Source: Methylobacillus flagellatus
Lineage (GTDB): Bacteria > Pseudomonadota > Gammaproteobacteria > Burkholderiales > Methylophilaceae
NCBI RefSeq assembly: GCF_005502435.1
Contig: NZ_SCOU01000003.1
Coordinates: forward strand, 469,321-533,320
Direction of reading: 5' to 3'
Length of the DNA stretch: 64,000 nt
The notes beneath the pieces were generated by a model. The model was not told where the DNA came from. It saw only the letters and a list, made by a program, of their open reading frames with translations, and searched no databases. This document shows positions 42,139 to 51,082 of the stretch, one piece after another. The first letter of the stretch is position 1; each line of letters starts with the position of its first letter. The position numbers and the translations under genes were made by a program.

Positions 42139-43582
42139 AGAGATACTGATCAACGTGACGCCGCAGGAAACGCGCGTCGCCATCATCGAGCAAGGCATCG
42201 CACAGGAATTGCATGTCGAGCGCAGCAGTTCGCTGGGCCTGGTCGGCAATGTCTACCGCGGGCGTGTCTGTCGGGTGTTGCCTGGCATGCAGTCGGCTTT
42301 TGTCGAGATCGGCCTGCAGCGTGCTGCCTTCCTGCACGTGGCCGACATCCTTGAATGCACGCGCACCGATCAGGAAAAACCCATCCAGGACGTGTTGCAC
42401 GAGGGCCAGTCGCTGATCGTGCAGGTGATCAAGGAGCCGATCGGCACCAAGGGCGCGCGCCTGACCACGCAGATCAGCATTGCCGGCCGTTTTCTGGTGT
42501 ATCTGCCGCAACAGCAGCACATCGGTGTGTCGCAGCGCATCGAGGATGAAGCCGAGCGTGAGTTGTTGCGCGAGCGTTTGACCAAGCTGTTGCCGGTGAA
42601 CTGGCAGGGTGGCTACATCATCCGCACCATGTCAGAAACCGCCAGCGACGATGAACTGCTGGCCGACATCGAATACCTGCACAAGGTCTGGAGCAACATC
42701 CAGACCGCCAGCCACGGCGCAGCCGAGCGCTCACTGGTGTTTCAGGACCTGAGCCTGCCCATGCGCGTGCTGCGTGACGTGGTCAACACCCACACTTCGC
42801 GCATCCTGGTCGACTCCAGCGAAACGCATCAGAAGCTGGTGGATTTCGCCGAACATTACGCGCTGGGTGCATTGAGCTGTCTGGAGCGCTATCAGGGCGG
42901 GCGCCCGCTGTTCGATATGTACAACATCGAAACCGAGATCGAGCGCGCCTTGTCGCGCAAGGTGGAGATGAAGTCGGGCGGCTATCTGATCTTCGATCAG
43001 ACCGAAGCCTTGACCACGGTGGATGTGAACACGGGCAGTTTCGTCAACGGACGCAGCCTGTCGGACACCATCTTCAAGACCAATCTGGAAGCGTCGCAGT
43101 GCATCGCGCGTCAGCTGCGTTTACGCAATCTGGGCGGCATCATCATTGTCGACTTCATCGACATGGACGAGCCGGAACAGCGCCAAGCCGTGCTGGAAGA
43201 GTTGCAAAAAGCGGTGGCGCGTGACCGGGCGCGCATCAGTGTCAGCGGCTTCTCGGCGCTGGGGCTGGTGGAGATGACGCGCAAACGCACACGCGAAAGC
43301 CTGGCACACCTGTTGTGCGAGCCCTGTCCGGCCTGTCGTGGACGCGGCGAGTTGAAAACCGCGCAAACCGTGTGTTATGAGATCTTCCGTGAGCTGTTGC
43401 GTCATGCGCGTCAGTTCAGCGCGCGCGAGTTCCGTGTGCTGGCCTCTGCCAAGGTGATCGGCATGCTGATGGACGAAGAATCGCAAAGCCTGGCCAACTT
43501 GTCCGATTTCATCGGCAAGCCGGTGTCCTTGCAGGTGGAGCCACAGCACTCGCAGGAAGATTTCGACATCGTCCTGCTTTAA
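42131..43582 (+). CDS. rng: ribonuclease G
   Basis: RNase G matures the 5' end of 16S rRNA and degrades some mRNAs. The 483-residue protein has the N-terminal S1 domain (G-N-V-Y-R-G-R-V near residue 38) and a 5'-sensor/RNase H-like core. It also has the DNase I-like catalytic part (V-D-V-N-T-G-S-F; D-F-I-D-M) and the zinc-link C-P-A-C. It ends where RNase E would continue into its scaffold, so it is RNase G. It is coupled to maf by overlap and convergent with yggT. Confidence 0.95.
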   Translation: MSEEILINVTPQETRVAIIEQGIAQELHVERSSSLGLVGNVYRGRVCRVLPGMQSAFVEIGLQRAAFLHVADILECTRTDQEKPIQDVLHEGQSLIVQVIKEPIGTKGARLTTQISIAGRFLVYLPQQQHIGVSQRIEDEAERELLRERLTKLLPVNWQGGYIIRTMSETASDDELLADIEYLHKVWSNIQTASHGAAERSLVFQDLSLPMRVLRDVVNTHTSRILVDSSETHQKLVDFAEHYALGALSCLERYQGGRPLFDMYNIETEIERALSRKVEMKSGGYLIFDQTEALTTVDVNTGSFVNGRSLSDTIFKTNLEASQCIARQLRLRNLGGIIIVDFIDMDEPEQRQAVLEELQKAVARDRARISVSGFSALGLVEMTRKRTRESLAHLLCEPCPACRGRGELKTAQTVCYEIFRELLRHARQFSAREFRVLASAKVIGMLMDEESQSLANLSDFIGKPVSLQVEPQHSQEDFDIVLL

Positions 43583-43618
43583 GGCCTGACCGTGCTGGCA
43601 TGGCGCCAGACGGGCTGT

Positions 43619-44200
43619 CTACAGCAACACGCGCAGTTGCTGTTCCAGCGGCGTCACCAGCGTGATCAGCAGCAATTCGGCAATGATGAACACCACCAGT
43701 GGGCTGATGTCGATGCCGCCCGCCAGTGGCAGGTGTTTGCGTAGCGGTTGCAGCACTGGCCGCGTCAGTGCATCCAGCAGGGGCGCCATCGGGTTGTGCG
43801 GGCTGAGCCAGCTCAGGATCGCCTGCAGGAACACCGCATACAGGAAGATATAGATGCTGAGCTTGGTCAGGCTCAGTACACACAAGCCTAATAGCGCGAT
43901 CCAGGCACCGCTGCCAGCTACCAGCAGCGGAAAGTCGCGCAACCACAATAAACATAACTGCAACAACAGTTGTGCCGCGAAGGCCAGCAGCAACGTAGAC
44001 AGATCCAGCCCGCGCCAGCTTGGCACGAAGCGTCGCAACGGACGCACCGCAAAGTTGGTCAGGCTGACGATGGCCTGCGAGGCCGGATGCCGGAACGGTG
44101 CATTGGTGAGCTGCAGGTAAAAGCGCAGCAGCACCGCCAGTGTGAACAGGCCGAACAGGGTATGCAGCAGGAAGATCAGCGCGTTTTGTAATATGGACAT
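43619..44200 (-). CDS. YggT-family integral membrane protein
   Basis: A 193-residue inner-membrane protein made of two YGGT repeats of about 90 residues, each with two hydrophobic helices. The repeats are marked F-Y-L-Q-L-T-N-A-P-F-R-H-P and A-I-L-S-W-L-S-P-H-N-P-M-A-P-L-L. The function is not established, though links to osmotic resistance and cell division have been reported. It follows proC by four bases, so it is co-translated. This position is conserved. Confidence 0.9.
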   Translation of the reverse strand: MSILQNALIFLLHTLFGLFTLAVLLRFYLQLTNAPFRHPASQAIVSLTNFAVRPLRRFVPSWRGLDLSTLLLAFAAQLLLQLCLLWLRDFPLLVAGSGAWIALLGLCVLSLTKLSIYIFLYAVFLQAILSWLSPHNPMAPLLDALTRPVLQPLRKHLPLAGGIDISPLVVFIIAELLLITLVTPLEQQLRVLL

Positions 44201-44204
44201 GGGC

Positions 44205-45023
44205 TTAATCCTTACCCAGCAGGTCGCCGAGTTCCTGTGAACGTGCGGCCGCAGCCCGGGCGGCGTCTAATAACGCAGTATTGACGGCATGCTGCTGCAA
44301 TCTCAGCAGGCCCTGTTCCGTGGTGCCGCCCTTGGAGGTGACCTGTTCACGTAAACGTCCCGGACTGTCCGGGCTGTGCAAGGCCAGTTGCCCAGCCCCG
44401 GCAAAGGTATGCACGCTGAGCTGGCGTGCCTGCTCGGCTGTCAGGCCCAGCGCTAGCGCCGCCTGCTCCAGTGCTTCGATCAGATAGAACACATAAGCCG
44501 GACCACTGCCGGAAATGGCGGTCACCGCATCCATCTGTGCTTCCTGTTCCAGCCACAGGCTGCTGCCGACGGCATTCATGAGCTGAGCGGCCAGTTCGCG
44601 TTGCGTGCTTGATACCGCCGGCATGGCATACAGTGCCGAGATGCCGGCACCCACCTGGGCCGGTGTGTTGGGCATCACCCGCACGATGGCTGCATAGCCG
44701 CCCAGCCAGCGTGACAAGTCATTGCAGCGGATACCGGCCGCAATCGAAATCACCAGTTGCTGGTGCAGCAAGCTGCCGAGGAAGATGGCGATGTCACGTA
44801 ATTGCTGTGGTTTGACGGCCAGCACGATGACGTCCGACTGACTGGCACTGGCCAACTCCGCGGCACTGCTGACGCCGAAGGCCTCGTGCAGTTGCTTACG
44901 CTTGTCGGCATCGGTTTCCACCACATGCAGGTTTGCTGCTGGGTAGCCTTGCGCGCGCAGGCCGCCAAGAATGGCGTTGGCCATGTTGCCGCCGCCGATG
45001 AAGCTGATGCTGGGAGTGTTCAT
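44205..45023 (-). CDS. proC: pyrroline-5-carboxylate reductase
   Basis: ProC reduces pyrroline-5-carboxylate to proline with NAD(P)H. The 272-residue protein has the Rossmann start I-S-F-I-G-G-G-N-M-A-N-A-I-L-G-G, V-K-P-Q-Q, R-V-M-P-N-T-P-A and the signature S-G-S-G-P-A-Y-V-F. The T-S-K-G-G-T-T-E-Q-G-L motif closes the family core. Its ATG overlaps the yggS stop by four bases. ProA is encoded 16 kb away in this window. Confidence 0.97.
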   Translation of the reverse strand: MNTPSISFIGGGNMANAILGGLRAQGYPAANLHVVETDADKRKQLHEAFGVSSAAELASASQSDVIVLAVKPQQLRDIAIFLGSLLHQQLVISIAAGIRCNDLSRWLGGYAAIVRVMPNTPAQVGAGISALYAMPAVSSTQRELAAQLMNAVGSSLWLEQEAQMDAVTAISGSGPAYVFYLIEALEQAALALGLTAEQARQLSVHTFAGAGQLALHSPDSPGRLREQVTSKGGTTEQGLLRLQQHAVNTALLDAARAAAARSQELGDLLGKD

Positions 45024-45796
45024 GTGGGGTTCTGTTCTTCAGCTAGGTTGAGATGCGAGGATTCTGAAGCTGACATTGATTGCGCTGGTACTGATGGTGG
45101 CGTCGAGATCGCATGTGGACTACGTGCACCAAAGATCGCGGTGCCGATGCGTACGATGGTGGCCCCTTCCGCAATGGCAGCCGGATAATCCTGCGACATG
45201 CCGATGGACAGGGTGTCGAGTGCTGGATGCGTGGCTTGTAACTGGTCGAACAGCGTACGTACCGCATGGAACTGAGCACGTTGCTCACGGATATCATCGG
45301 TGGGCGCCGGGATGGCCATCAGGCCGCGCAAACGCAAACCTGGCAGGCTGGCCACCGTCTCGGCCAGTGCCAGTGTTTCGCTGCTGCTTACGCCACTCTT
45401 GCTGGCTTCCAGACTCACATTCACCTGGATGCAGACGTTCAGCGGCAGCGGCGTCGCGCTGCGCGCACTGCTCAGTCGCTGTGCGATCTTGAGCCTGTCC
45501 ACACTGTGCACCCAGTCAAAATGTTGCGCGATCAATTGTGTCTTGTTGCTCTGTATCGGGCCGATGAAATGCCATTCGATGGCAAGGTCACCCAGCTCGG
45601 CCTGTTTGTTGATGGCTTCCTGTACATAATTCTCGCCAAAACGTACTTGTCCTGCAGCATATGCCTCGCGCAGGGCGCTGGCGGGCTGGGTCTTGCTGAC
45701 CGCCAGCAGCGCAGGCCTATCGGTGCGTCCAGCCAGCTTGCAGGCGTCGGCGATCGCGCGGTTTACGGCTTGCAAGTGGCTGGCGATTGCGCTCAT
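45020..45796 (-). CDS. pyridoxal-phosphate homeostasis protein (YggS/PLPBP family)
   Basis: This family binds PLP in a single alanine-racemase-like barrel and keeps vitamin B6 and amino acid pools in balance, with no known catalysis. The protein has 258 residues from the ATG at 45796. It shows the PLP lysine in L-L-A-V-S-K-T-Q, F-G-E-N-Y-V-Q-E, W-H-F-I-G-P-I-Q-S-N-K, and the phosphate site S-M-G-M-type S-I-G-M-S-Q-D-Y. The usual end is near I-F-G-A-R. Here about 27 Ser/Pro-rich residues follow before the stop inside proC. The order yggS-proC-yggT, divergent from pilT, is conserved. Confidence 0.93.
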   Translation of the reverse strand: MSAIASHLQAVNRAIADACKLAGRTDRPALLAVSKTQPASALREAYAAGQVRFGENYVQEAINKQAELGDLAIEWHFIGPIQSNKTQLIAQHFDWVHSVDRLKIAQRLSSARSATPLPLNVCIQVNVSLEASKSGVSSSETLALAETVASLPGLRLRGLMAIPAPTDDIREQRAQFHAVRTLFDQLQATHPALDTLSIGMSQDYPAAIAEGATIVRIGTAIFGARSPHAISTPPSVPAQSMSASESSHLNLAEEQNPT

Positions 45797-45853
45797 AATC
45801 GGATGGAAAGGGTAGGCCAAAACAACATGCCAAAATTATAACAGGAGCCTGCG

Positions 45854-46900
45854 TTGGAAATTTCGCAACTGCTGAAACATGCAGTCAATAGCCAAGCATC
45901 CGATCTGCATCTTTCAGCCGGAATGCCGCCGCTATTAAGGGTACATGGTGACATGTGCCGTATGGCGGCCGAGGTGCTGAATCACGAACAGGTGCATGCC
46001 ATGGTGTGCAGCCTGATGCAGCCGGAACATCTGCGTCAGTACGACGAGACGCAGGAGACCGACTTCTCTTACGAGCTGGCTGGTGTGGCGCGTTTTCGTG
46101 TCAACGCCTTCCAGCACAGTCGCGGAGCTGCGGCTGTGTTCCGCACCATTCCGTCTGCTGTCCTGACGCTGGAGCAGCTCAACTGCCCGCCCATCTTCAA
46201 GGAGATCGCGCAGAACCCGCGCGGCCTGGTGGTGGTGACCGGGCCGACCGGTTCGGGCAAATCCACCACGCTGGCCGCCATGGTAGATTACGTCAATGAA
46301 TACCAGATGGGGCATATCCTCACGGTAGAAGACCCGATCGAGTTCGTGCACCAGTCCAAGCGTTGCCTGGTCAGCCAGCGCGAGGTCGGCACGCACACCC
46401 AGACGTTTTCCAATGCCCTGCGCGCTGCGCTGCGTGAGGACCCGGATGTAATCCTCATCGGCGAAATGCGTGATCTGGAGACCATACGTCTGGCGCTCAC
46501 CGCGGCCGAGACCGGGCATCTGGTGTTTGCCACCTTGCATACCAGTTCTGCGCCCAAGACCATAGACCGTATCGTGGATGTGTTCCCGGCCGGGGAAAAG
46601 GAAATGGTGCGCAGCATGCTGTCAGAATCCTTACGTGCCGTGATCTCGCAGACGCTGTGCAAGACCCGTGACGGCAACGGCCGCCTGGCCGCCTTCGAGA
46701 TCATGCTGGGCACACCTGCCATCCGCAACCTGATACGCGAGAACAAGGTGGCGCAGATGTATTCGGCGATCCAGACTGGCCAGAACTTCGGCATGCAGAC
46801 GCTGGATCAGCACCTGCATGACCTGCAACAGCGCAATCTGATCACCGCCGCAGAAGAAGCACGTACGCGCAGCACTAACAAAGACGCGTTCATGGCCTGA
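45854..46900 (+). CDS. pilT: type IV pilus retraction ATPase PilT
   Basis: PilT powers pilus retraction for twitching, DNA uptake and attachment. The 348-residue protein has the N-terminal PAS-like domain (A-S-D-L-H-L-S-A-G), Walker A G-P-T-G-S-G-K-S-T (130-138), and Walker B with acidic D-P-D-V-I-L-I-G-E-M-R. It also has H-T-S-S-A-P-K-T-I-D and the PilT-specific A-I-R-N-L-I-R-E. The start is TTG 45854, supported by AGGAG at 45843-45847 and by the normal N-terminus. No pilU follows, unlike in many relatives. Confidence 0.95.
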   Translation: MEISQLLKHAVNSQASDLHLSAGMPPLLRVHGDMCRMAAEVLNHEQVHAMVCSLMQPEHLRQYDETQETDFSYELAGVARFRVNAFQHSRGAAAVFRTIPSAVLTLEQLNCPPIFKEIAQNPRGLVVVTGPTGSGKSTTLAAMVDYVNEYQMGHILTVEDPIEFVHQSKRCLVSQREVGTHTQTFSNALRAALREDPDVILIGEMRDLETIRLALTAAETGHLVFATLHTSSAPKTIDRIVDVFPAGEKEMVRSMLSESLRAVISQTLCKTRDGNGRLAAFEIMLGTPAIRNLIRENKVAQMYSAIQTGQNFGMQTLDQHLHDLQQRNLITAAEEARTRSTNKDAFMA

Positions 46901-46942
46901 TGTGCAGTGACAGCCAGCTGACATCCGTGATGACGGCTGCTT

Positions 46943-46977
46943 AAATGTGCAGCCTGGTCATGCTGGCATGCACATTT
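46943..46977. repeat. inverted repeat between pilT and the TerC gene
   Basis: AAATGTGCA (46943-46951) pairs exactly with TGCACATTT (46969-46977). GCC/GGC next to it extends the stem with one bulged base. No T-run follows. It could be a weak pilT terminator or, being just ahead of a TATAAT, an operator. Confidence 0.5.
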
Positions 46978-46983
46978 GCCCCC

Positions 46984-46989
46984 TATAAT
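46984..46989 (+). promoter_or_regulatory. putative -10 box for the TerC-family gene
   Basis: An exact TATAAT lies 28 bases ahead of the ATG at 47018. No good -35 box is seen at 16-18 bases upstream (TGCTGG). The preceding palindrome could place an activator there. Confidence 0.4.
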
Positions 46990-47017
46990 AGCCGCTTCGA
47001 ATTCACAGGAATCGCAC

Positions 47018-47761
47018 ATGTTTGAATGGATCGCCAGCCCGGAAGCCTGGATCGCTCTCGGTACCCTGACCGCACTCGAGATCGTGCTCGGTATCGACAA
47101 CATCATCTTCATCTCCATCCTGGTCGGGCGTCTGCCGGAAAAGCAGCGCAATCTGGCACGTCGTCTGGGTTTGGGCCTGGCCATGCTGGCGCGTCTGGCC
47201 TTGCTGTTCTCGCTGACCTGGGTCATGGGCCTGACCGAGCCGTGGTTCTCGGTGTTCGACCACCCGGTGTCTGGGCGTGACTTCATTCTGATCGGCGGTG
47301 GTCTGTTCCTGCTGGCCAAAGCGACGCACGAGATCCATAACAGTCTGGAAGGCGTGGAGTCCGAAGGTGGCAAGCCTGTCGTTGCTGCCAGCCTGGGCAT
47401 GGTGCTGTTACAGATCGCGGTGCTGGATATCGTGTTTTCGCTGGATTCGGTGATCACGGCAGTGGGTCTGGCCGACCAGCTTTCGGTGATGGCCATCGCC
47501 ATCGTGCTGGCCGTGGGGGTGATGCTGTTCGCGGCCAAATCCATCGGTGAGTTCGTCGACACCCACCCGACCATCAAGATACTGGCCTTGTCTTTCCTGA
47601 TCCTGGTTGGCGCTACGCTGACTGCGGAAGGGGTAGGTTTCCACGTGCCCAAGGGCTATATCTACTTCGCCATGGCGTTCTCGGTGGTGGTGGAGATGAT
47701 CAATATCCGCATGCGCCGCAACAGCGAGCCGGTCAAGCTGCACAAGCAGATCAGCGAATAG
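47018..47761 (+). CDS. TerC-family integral membrane protein
   Basis: A 247-residue inner-membrane protein of the TerC/YgdQ family, with about seven hydrophobic helices. It has the conserved acidic intramembrane motifs A-L-E-I-V-L-G-I-D-N-I-I-F and I-A-V-L-D-I-V-F-S-L-D-S-V. Related proteins export manganese or are linked to tellurite resistance. No metal or tellurite gene lies beside it, so metal-ion transport is only inferred. The ATG at 47018 has ACAGGA seven bases ahead. A terminator follows. Confidence 0.9.
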   Translation: MFEWIASPEAWIALGTLTALEIVLGIDNIIFISILVGRLPEKQRNLARRLGLGLAMLARLALLFSLTWVMGLTEPWFSVFDHPVSGRDFILIGGGLFLLAKATHEIHNSLEGVESEGGKPVVAASLGMVLLQIAVLDIVFSLDSVITAVGLADQLSVMAIAIVLAVGVMLFAAKSIGEFVDTHPTIKILALSFLILVGATLTAEGVGFHVPKGYIYFAMAFSVVVEMINIRMRRNSEPVKLHKQISE

Positions 47762-47769
47762 CGTTTGCG

Positions 47770-47803
47770 CTAGATATCAAGAAAACTAGATATCAAGAGA
47801 AAA
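47770..47803. repeat. 16-bp tandem duplication after the TerC gene
   Basis: CTAGATATCAAGAAAA (47770-47785) is followed at once by CTAGATATCAAGAGAAAA (47786-47803). It lies between the stop codon and the terminator. Confidence 0.75.
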
Positions 47804-47826
47804 GGCAGCCAGTGGCTGCCTTTTTT
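47799..47826 (+). terminator. rho-independent terminator after the TerC gene
   Basis: AAAGGCAGCC pairs with GGCTGCCTTT around the loop AGT, followed by further T's (TTTTTT in total). It would also work in part for the convergent pyrimidine run. Confidence 0.9.
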
Positions 47827-47866
47827 GTCTGTTACGCGCTCGGGCTGAATAGATTGATGGCCTACA

Positions 47867-49141
47867 TCACGCTTGATGCACGAGCTGTCCCTGCAGCAGG
47901 GTGTAGCGCACAACGCCCGGCAGTTCCATGCCGATGAACGGGGTGTTCTTACCCTGACTGATCAGTGATTTGGCTTCTATCCTGCGGTATTGCGCGGGGT
48001 CGAACACACACACATCCGCAACCGCGCCCAAGCCCAGATGGCCAGCATCCAGGCCGATGATGGCGGCAGGGCGGCTGGTGATACTGGCAATGGCCGTGGA
48101 CAGGGCAAGCTGTCTATCCTGTGCCCATTTCACGGCCAGTGGCAGTAACAGCTCCAGGCCGGTGGCACCCACCTCGGCTTCTGCGAACGGCAGCAGTTTG
48201 GCGTCATCATCGACAGGCGCATGGTCCGAGCATAGCGCGTCTATGGTGCCGTCCGCGAGGCCAGCGCACAGCGCCTGCTGGTCACGCTGCGTGCGTAGCG
48301 GGGGTTTGAGGTGGCAATTGGCGTCAAAGAAGCCGATGTCGAATTCGGTCAGGTGCAGGTAATGTGCAGCCACATCCGCGCTGATCGGCAGGCCTTGTTG
48401 CTTGGCCTGCCGCAGCAGGCTCACGCTTTCGGCGGTGGATAGTCGGCATACATGCACGCGCGCCCCGGTCTCGCGCACCAGCCGGATGATGATCTCCAGT
48501 GCCAGCGTCTCGGCTGCCGCAGGGATGCCACGCAAGCCCAGCCGTGCGGCGATCTCGCCGTCATGGGCCACACCGCTTTTGGCGAGGTAAGGGTCTTCCG
48601 GGCGTAGCCAGACGGTGAAATCGAAGGTGGCGGCATATTGCAGTGCCCGCCACAGCACCAGTGTGTCGGTGATAGCGACATCGGCCTGCGAGAAGCCTAC
48701 ACAGCCCGCTTCGGTCAACTCGGACATCTCGGTCAGTTGTGCGCCAGCCAGTTGGCGGGTCAGCGCGCCCAACGGGTAGACATGCGCGAGGTTGAGCTGT
48801 TTGGCGCGGTGTTTGAGCATCTCCACCAGGCCGGGCTCGTCCAGCACGGGCTCGGTGTCCGGCGGACATACCAGACTGGTGACGCCACCAGCGGCGGCAG
48901 CGCGCATCTCGCTTTCCAGCGTGGCCTTGTATTCGTAGCCGGGCTCGCGCAGGCGTGCCGACAGGTCCACCAGGCCAGGGCAGACGATCAGACCGCTGGC
49001 GTCTATGCTCTGGTTGGCGACAAAGCCCGCTGGCGCTTCGCCTATGCCGACCACTTTGCCAGCGGCGATATACAGGTCATGCTGGCCGTCGATGCCATGC
49101 TTGGGGTCGATCAGGCGGCCGTTCTTGATGTGTATCTTCAT
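47867..49141 (-). CDS. pyrX: non-catalytic dihydroorotase homologue PyrC' (PyrX)
   Basis: A 424-residue class I dihydroorotase-like protein without the metal site. Where active enzymes have D-x-H-x-H-x-R, this one reads D-L-S-A-R-L-R (59-65), so both histidines are gone. The later D-H-A-P-H is D-H-A-P-V. Such PyrC' subunits do not hydrolyse dihydroorotate but are needed to assemble a dodecameric aspartate transcarbamoylase with PyrB. The gene overlaps pyrB by four bases, which fits that role. A separate active pyrC must exist elsewhere. The barrel otherwise looks complete. Confidence 0.9.
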   Translation of the reverse strand: MKIHIKNGRLIDPKHGIDGQHDLYIAAGKVVGIGEAPAGFVANQSIDASGLIVCPGLVDLSARLREPGYEYKATLESEMRAAAAGGVTSLVCPPDTEPVLDEPGLVEMLKHRAKQLNLAHVYPLGALTRQLAGAQLTEMSELTEAGCVGFSQADVAITDTLVLWRALQYAATFDFTVWLRPEDPYLAKSGVAHDGEIAARLGLRGIPAAAETLALEIIIRLVRETGARVHVCRLSTAESVSLLRQAKQQGLPISADVAAHYLHLTEFDIGFFDANCHLKPPLRTQRDQQALCAGLADGTIDALCSDHAPVDDDAKLLPFAEAEVGATGLELLLPLAVKWAQDRQLALSTAIASITSRPAAIIGLDAGHLGLGAVADVCVFDPAQYRRIEAKSLISQGKNTPFIGMELPGVVRYTLLQGQLVHQA

Positions 49142-50094
49142 GCGTCGTTACTTCCTGCCAGTATGCTCATCACCGCCATGCGTACTGCGATGCCGTAGGT
49201 CACCTGCGGCAGGATCACCGATTGCATGCCGTCCGCGACGGCTGAATCGATCTCCACGCCACGGTTCATCGGCCCCGGATGCATGACGATGGCGTCCGGT
49301 TTGGCCAGGGCCAGTTTTTCCTGGGTGAGGCCGAAGCATTTGAAGTATTCCTGCGCGCTGGGCAGCAGACTGCCCGACATGCGCTCGTTCTGCAGGCGCA
49401 GCATCATCACCACGTCCACATCCTTGAGACCGGCACGCATGTCGTGATACACCTGCACACCCAGTTTTTCCACGTCTTGCGGTAACAGGGTCTTGGGCGC
49501 GATCACGCGTACCTCTGGCACTCCCAGCGTGGTCAGTGCATGGATCTCGGAGCGCGCCACGCGCGAGTGCAGCACGTCACCGATGATGGCCACGCGCAGG
49601 TTGTGCATGTCCGGCTTGTAGCGGCGGATGGTGAACATGTCCAGCAGCCCTTGCGTGGGGTGCGCATGACGCCCGTCGCCAGCGTTGACCACATGCACAT
49701 GCGGCGCCACATGGCGTGCGATCAGGTGGGCAGCACCAGACTGGCTGTGGCGCACCACGAACATGTCGGCATGCATGGCGGTGAGGTTGTCCACGGTGTC
49801 CAGGATGGTCTCGCCCTTGGATTGTGAGGAAGTGCTCACGTTCAGGTTGAGCACATCGGCAGAGAGGCGTTTGGCCGCGATCTCGAAGGTGGTGCGCGTG
49901 CGCGTGCTGTTCTCGAAGAAGATATTGCACACGGTCTTGCCGCGTAGCAGCGGCACCTTCTTCACTTCGCGCTCGGAGACGCCGGTGAAGGATTCCGCCG
50001 TATCCAGGATCTGATTCAGGATGGCGCGTGGCAGGCCTTCGATCGACAGCAGGTGCTTGAGCTTGCCGTCCTTGTTGAGTTGCGGGTTATGCAT
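49138..50094 (-). CDS. pyrB: aspartate carbamoyltransferase catalytic subunit
   Basis: PyrB makes carbamoyl aspartate in pyrimidine synthesis. The 318-residue protein has the carbamoyl-phosphate motif [13 protein letters not shown] (near 58), G-D-G-x-H-A-H-P-T-Q and the late [10 protein letters not shown]. No pyrI regulatory gene is present. Instead pyrR lies upstream and pyrC' downstream, both overlapping or touching, the arrangement of class A transcarbamoylases. Confidence 0.97.
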   Translation of the reverse strand: MHNPQLNKDGKLKHLLSIEGLPRAILNQILDTAESFTGVSEREVKKVPLLRGKTVCNIFFENSTRTRTTFEIAAKRLSADVLNLNVSTSSQSKGETILDTVDNLTAMHADMFVVRHSQSGAAHLIARHVAPHVHVVNAGDGRHAHPTQGLLDMFTIRRYKPDMHNLRVAIIGDVLHSRVARSEIHALTTLGVPEVRVIAPKTLLPQDVEKLGVQVYHDMRAGLKDVDVVMMLRLQNERMSGSLLPSAQEYFKCFGLTQEKLALAKPDAIVMHPGPMNRGVEIDSAVADGMQSVILPQVTYGIAVRMAVMSILAGSNDA

Positions 50095-50597
50095 CAGGCT
50101 TGGTCATCCAGTCGTAGATAAAAGCGGCCATCTTCATGTTGTAATAATTGCAGGTTCTTGTCAGCAGGCAGTGGCAGTTCGCAGGCGCTGAATTGCGGTG
50201 CGATGGGCAGTTCACGACCGCCACGGTTGACCAGCACCGCCAGACTGATGTTGGCCGGGCGACCATAGTCGAACAGCTCGTTCATGGCGGCGCGTATGGT
50301 GCGGCCGGTATAGAACACGTCATCGATGAGGATGATATGACGGGCTTCCACCTCGAATGGGATCTGCGAGGGCCGTGTGGTGGGCTTGAGGCCGCGCTGG
50401 TTGAAGTCGTCGCGATAGAAAGAAACATCCAGCGTGCCATGTGCCAGCGGCATGTCCAGCAGCTTGAGCAGGCGCTGCATGATCCACACGCCGCCGCTGT
50501 GGATGCCCACCAGCGCGGTGGCGGGCGTGATCACCGGCCGCAGTTGCTCGGCCAGTCGTGTCAGCAGCTGTTCTGCCTCGGGTAATGGCGTGGTCAT
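50094..50597 (-). CDS. pyrR: bifunctional pyr regulator/uracil phosphoribosyltransferase PyrR
   Basis: A 167-residue phosphoribosyltransferase-fold protein. The PRPP motif is [13 protein letters not shown] near residue 92, and G-I-H-S-G-G lies near 28. In Gram-positive bacteria PyrR binds pyr mRNA and causes attenuation. In proteobacteria RNA control is less certain, and no anti-terminator stem is visible in the overlapping junctions here. Its start overlaps the ruvX stop by four bases and its stop touches the pyrB ATG. Confidence 0.93.
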   Translation of the reverse strand: MTTPLPEAEQLLTRLAEQLRPVITPATALVGIHSGGVWIMQRLLKLLDMPLAHGTLDVSFYRDDFNQRGLKPTTRPSQIPFEVEARHIILIDDVFYTGRTIRAAMNELFDYGRPANISLAVLVNRGGRELPIAPQFSACELPLPADKNLQLLQHEDGRFYLRLDDQA

Positions 50598-51082
50598 GAG
50601 CTGAGTCCATCAAAATAGGATTGCAGGATGTGCTGCGCGGCCACCTGGTCCAGCATGACTTTCTGCTTGCGTCCGGCCACACCGGCTGCTCGCAGCGAAG
50701 CGCTGGCTTCCACTGAGCTCAGGCGCTCGTCCACCATGGCCACAGGCAATGAGAAGCGGCCATGCAGGCGGCGCGCGAATTTCTTGCAAAGCAGCGTGAC
50801 TGCGTGCTCTTCACCGTCCATGGTCAGTGGCAAGCCGACCACCAGTTGGACTGGCCGCCATTCCTTGATCAGGGCAGCGATCTGTTCGAAGCGCTGGTCA
50901 TTGGCTTCAGCCGCGATGGTGGTCAGCGGGTGGGCGATGCCCATCAGCAGGTCGCCGCTGGCGACGCCGATGCGTTTTTCACCGAAATCAAAAGCCAGCA
51001 CAGCGCCTTCCTTTCTGCGCAGCAGCGTGCAGGGTTCTTGGTCTGCATCAGGGCCTGCCTGCTGGCTAAGCATGGCCGGCAC
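50594..51082 (-). CDS. ruvX: Holliday-junction resolvase-like / pre-16S rRNA nuclease YqgF (RuvX)
   Basis: YqgF finishes the 5' end of 16S rRNA and has an RNase H fold like RuvC. The 162-residue protein has [13 protein letters not shown] near residue 30, [10 protein letters not shown] and D-E-R-L-S-S-V-E-A, all family marks with the catalytic acids. The start at 51082 or at the second ATG (51073) overlaps the yqgE end. The yqgE-yqgF pair is conserved. Confidence 0.94.
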   Translation of the reverse strand: MPAMLSQQAGPDADQEPCTLLRRKEGAVLAFDFGEKRIGVASGDLLMGIAHPLTTIAAEANDQRFEQIAALIKEWRPVQLVVGLPLTMDGEEHAVTLLCKKFARRLHGRFSLPVAMVDERLSSVEASASLRAAGVAGRKQKVMLDQVAAQHILQSYFDGLSS

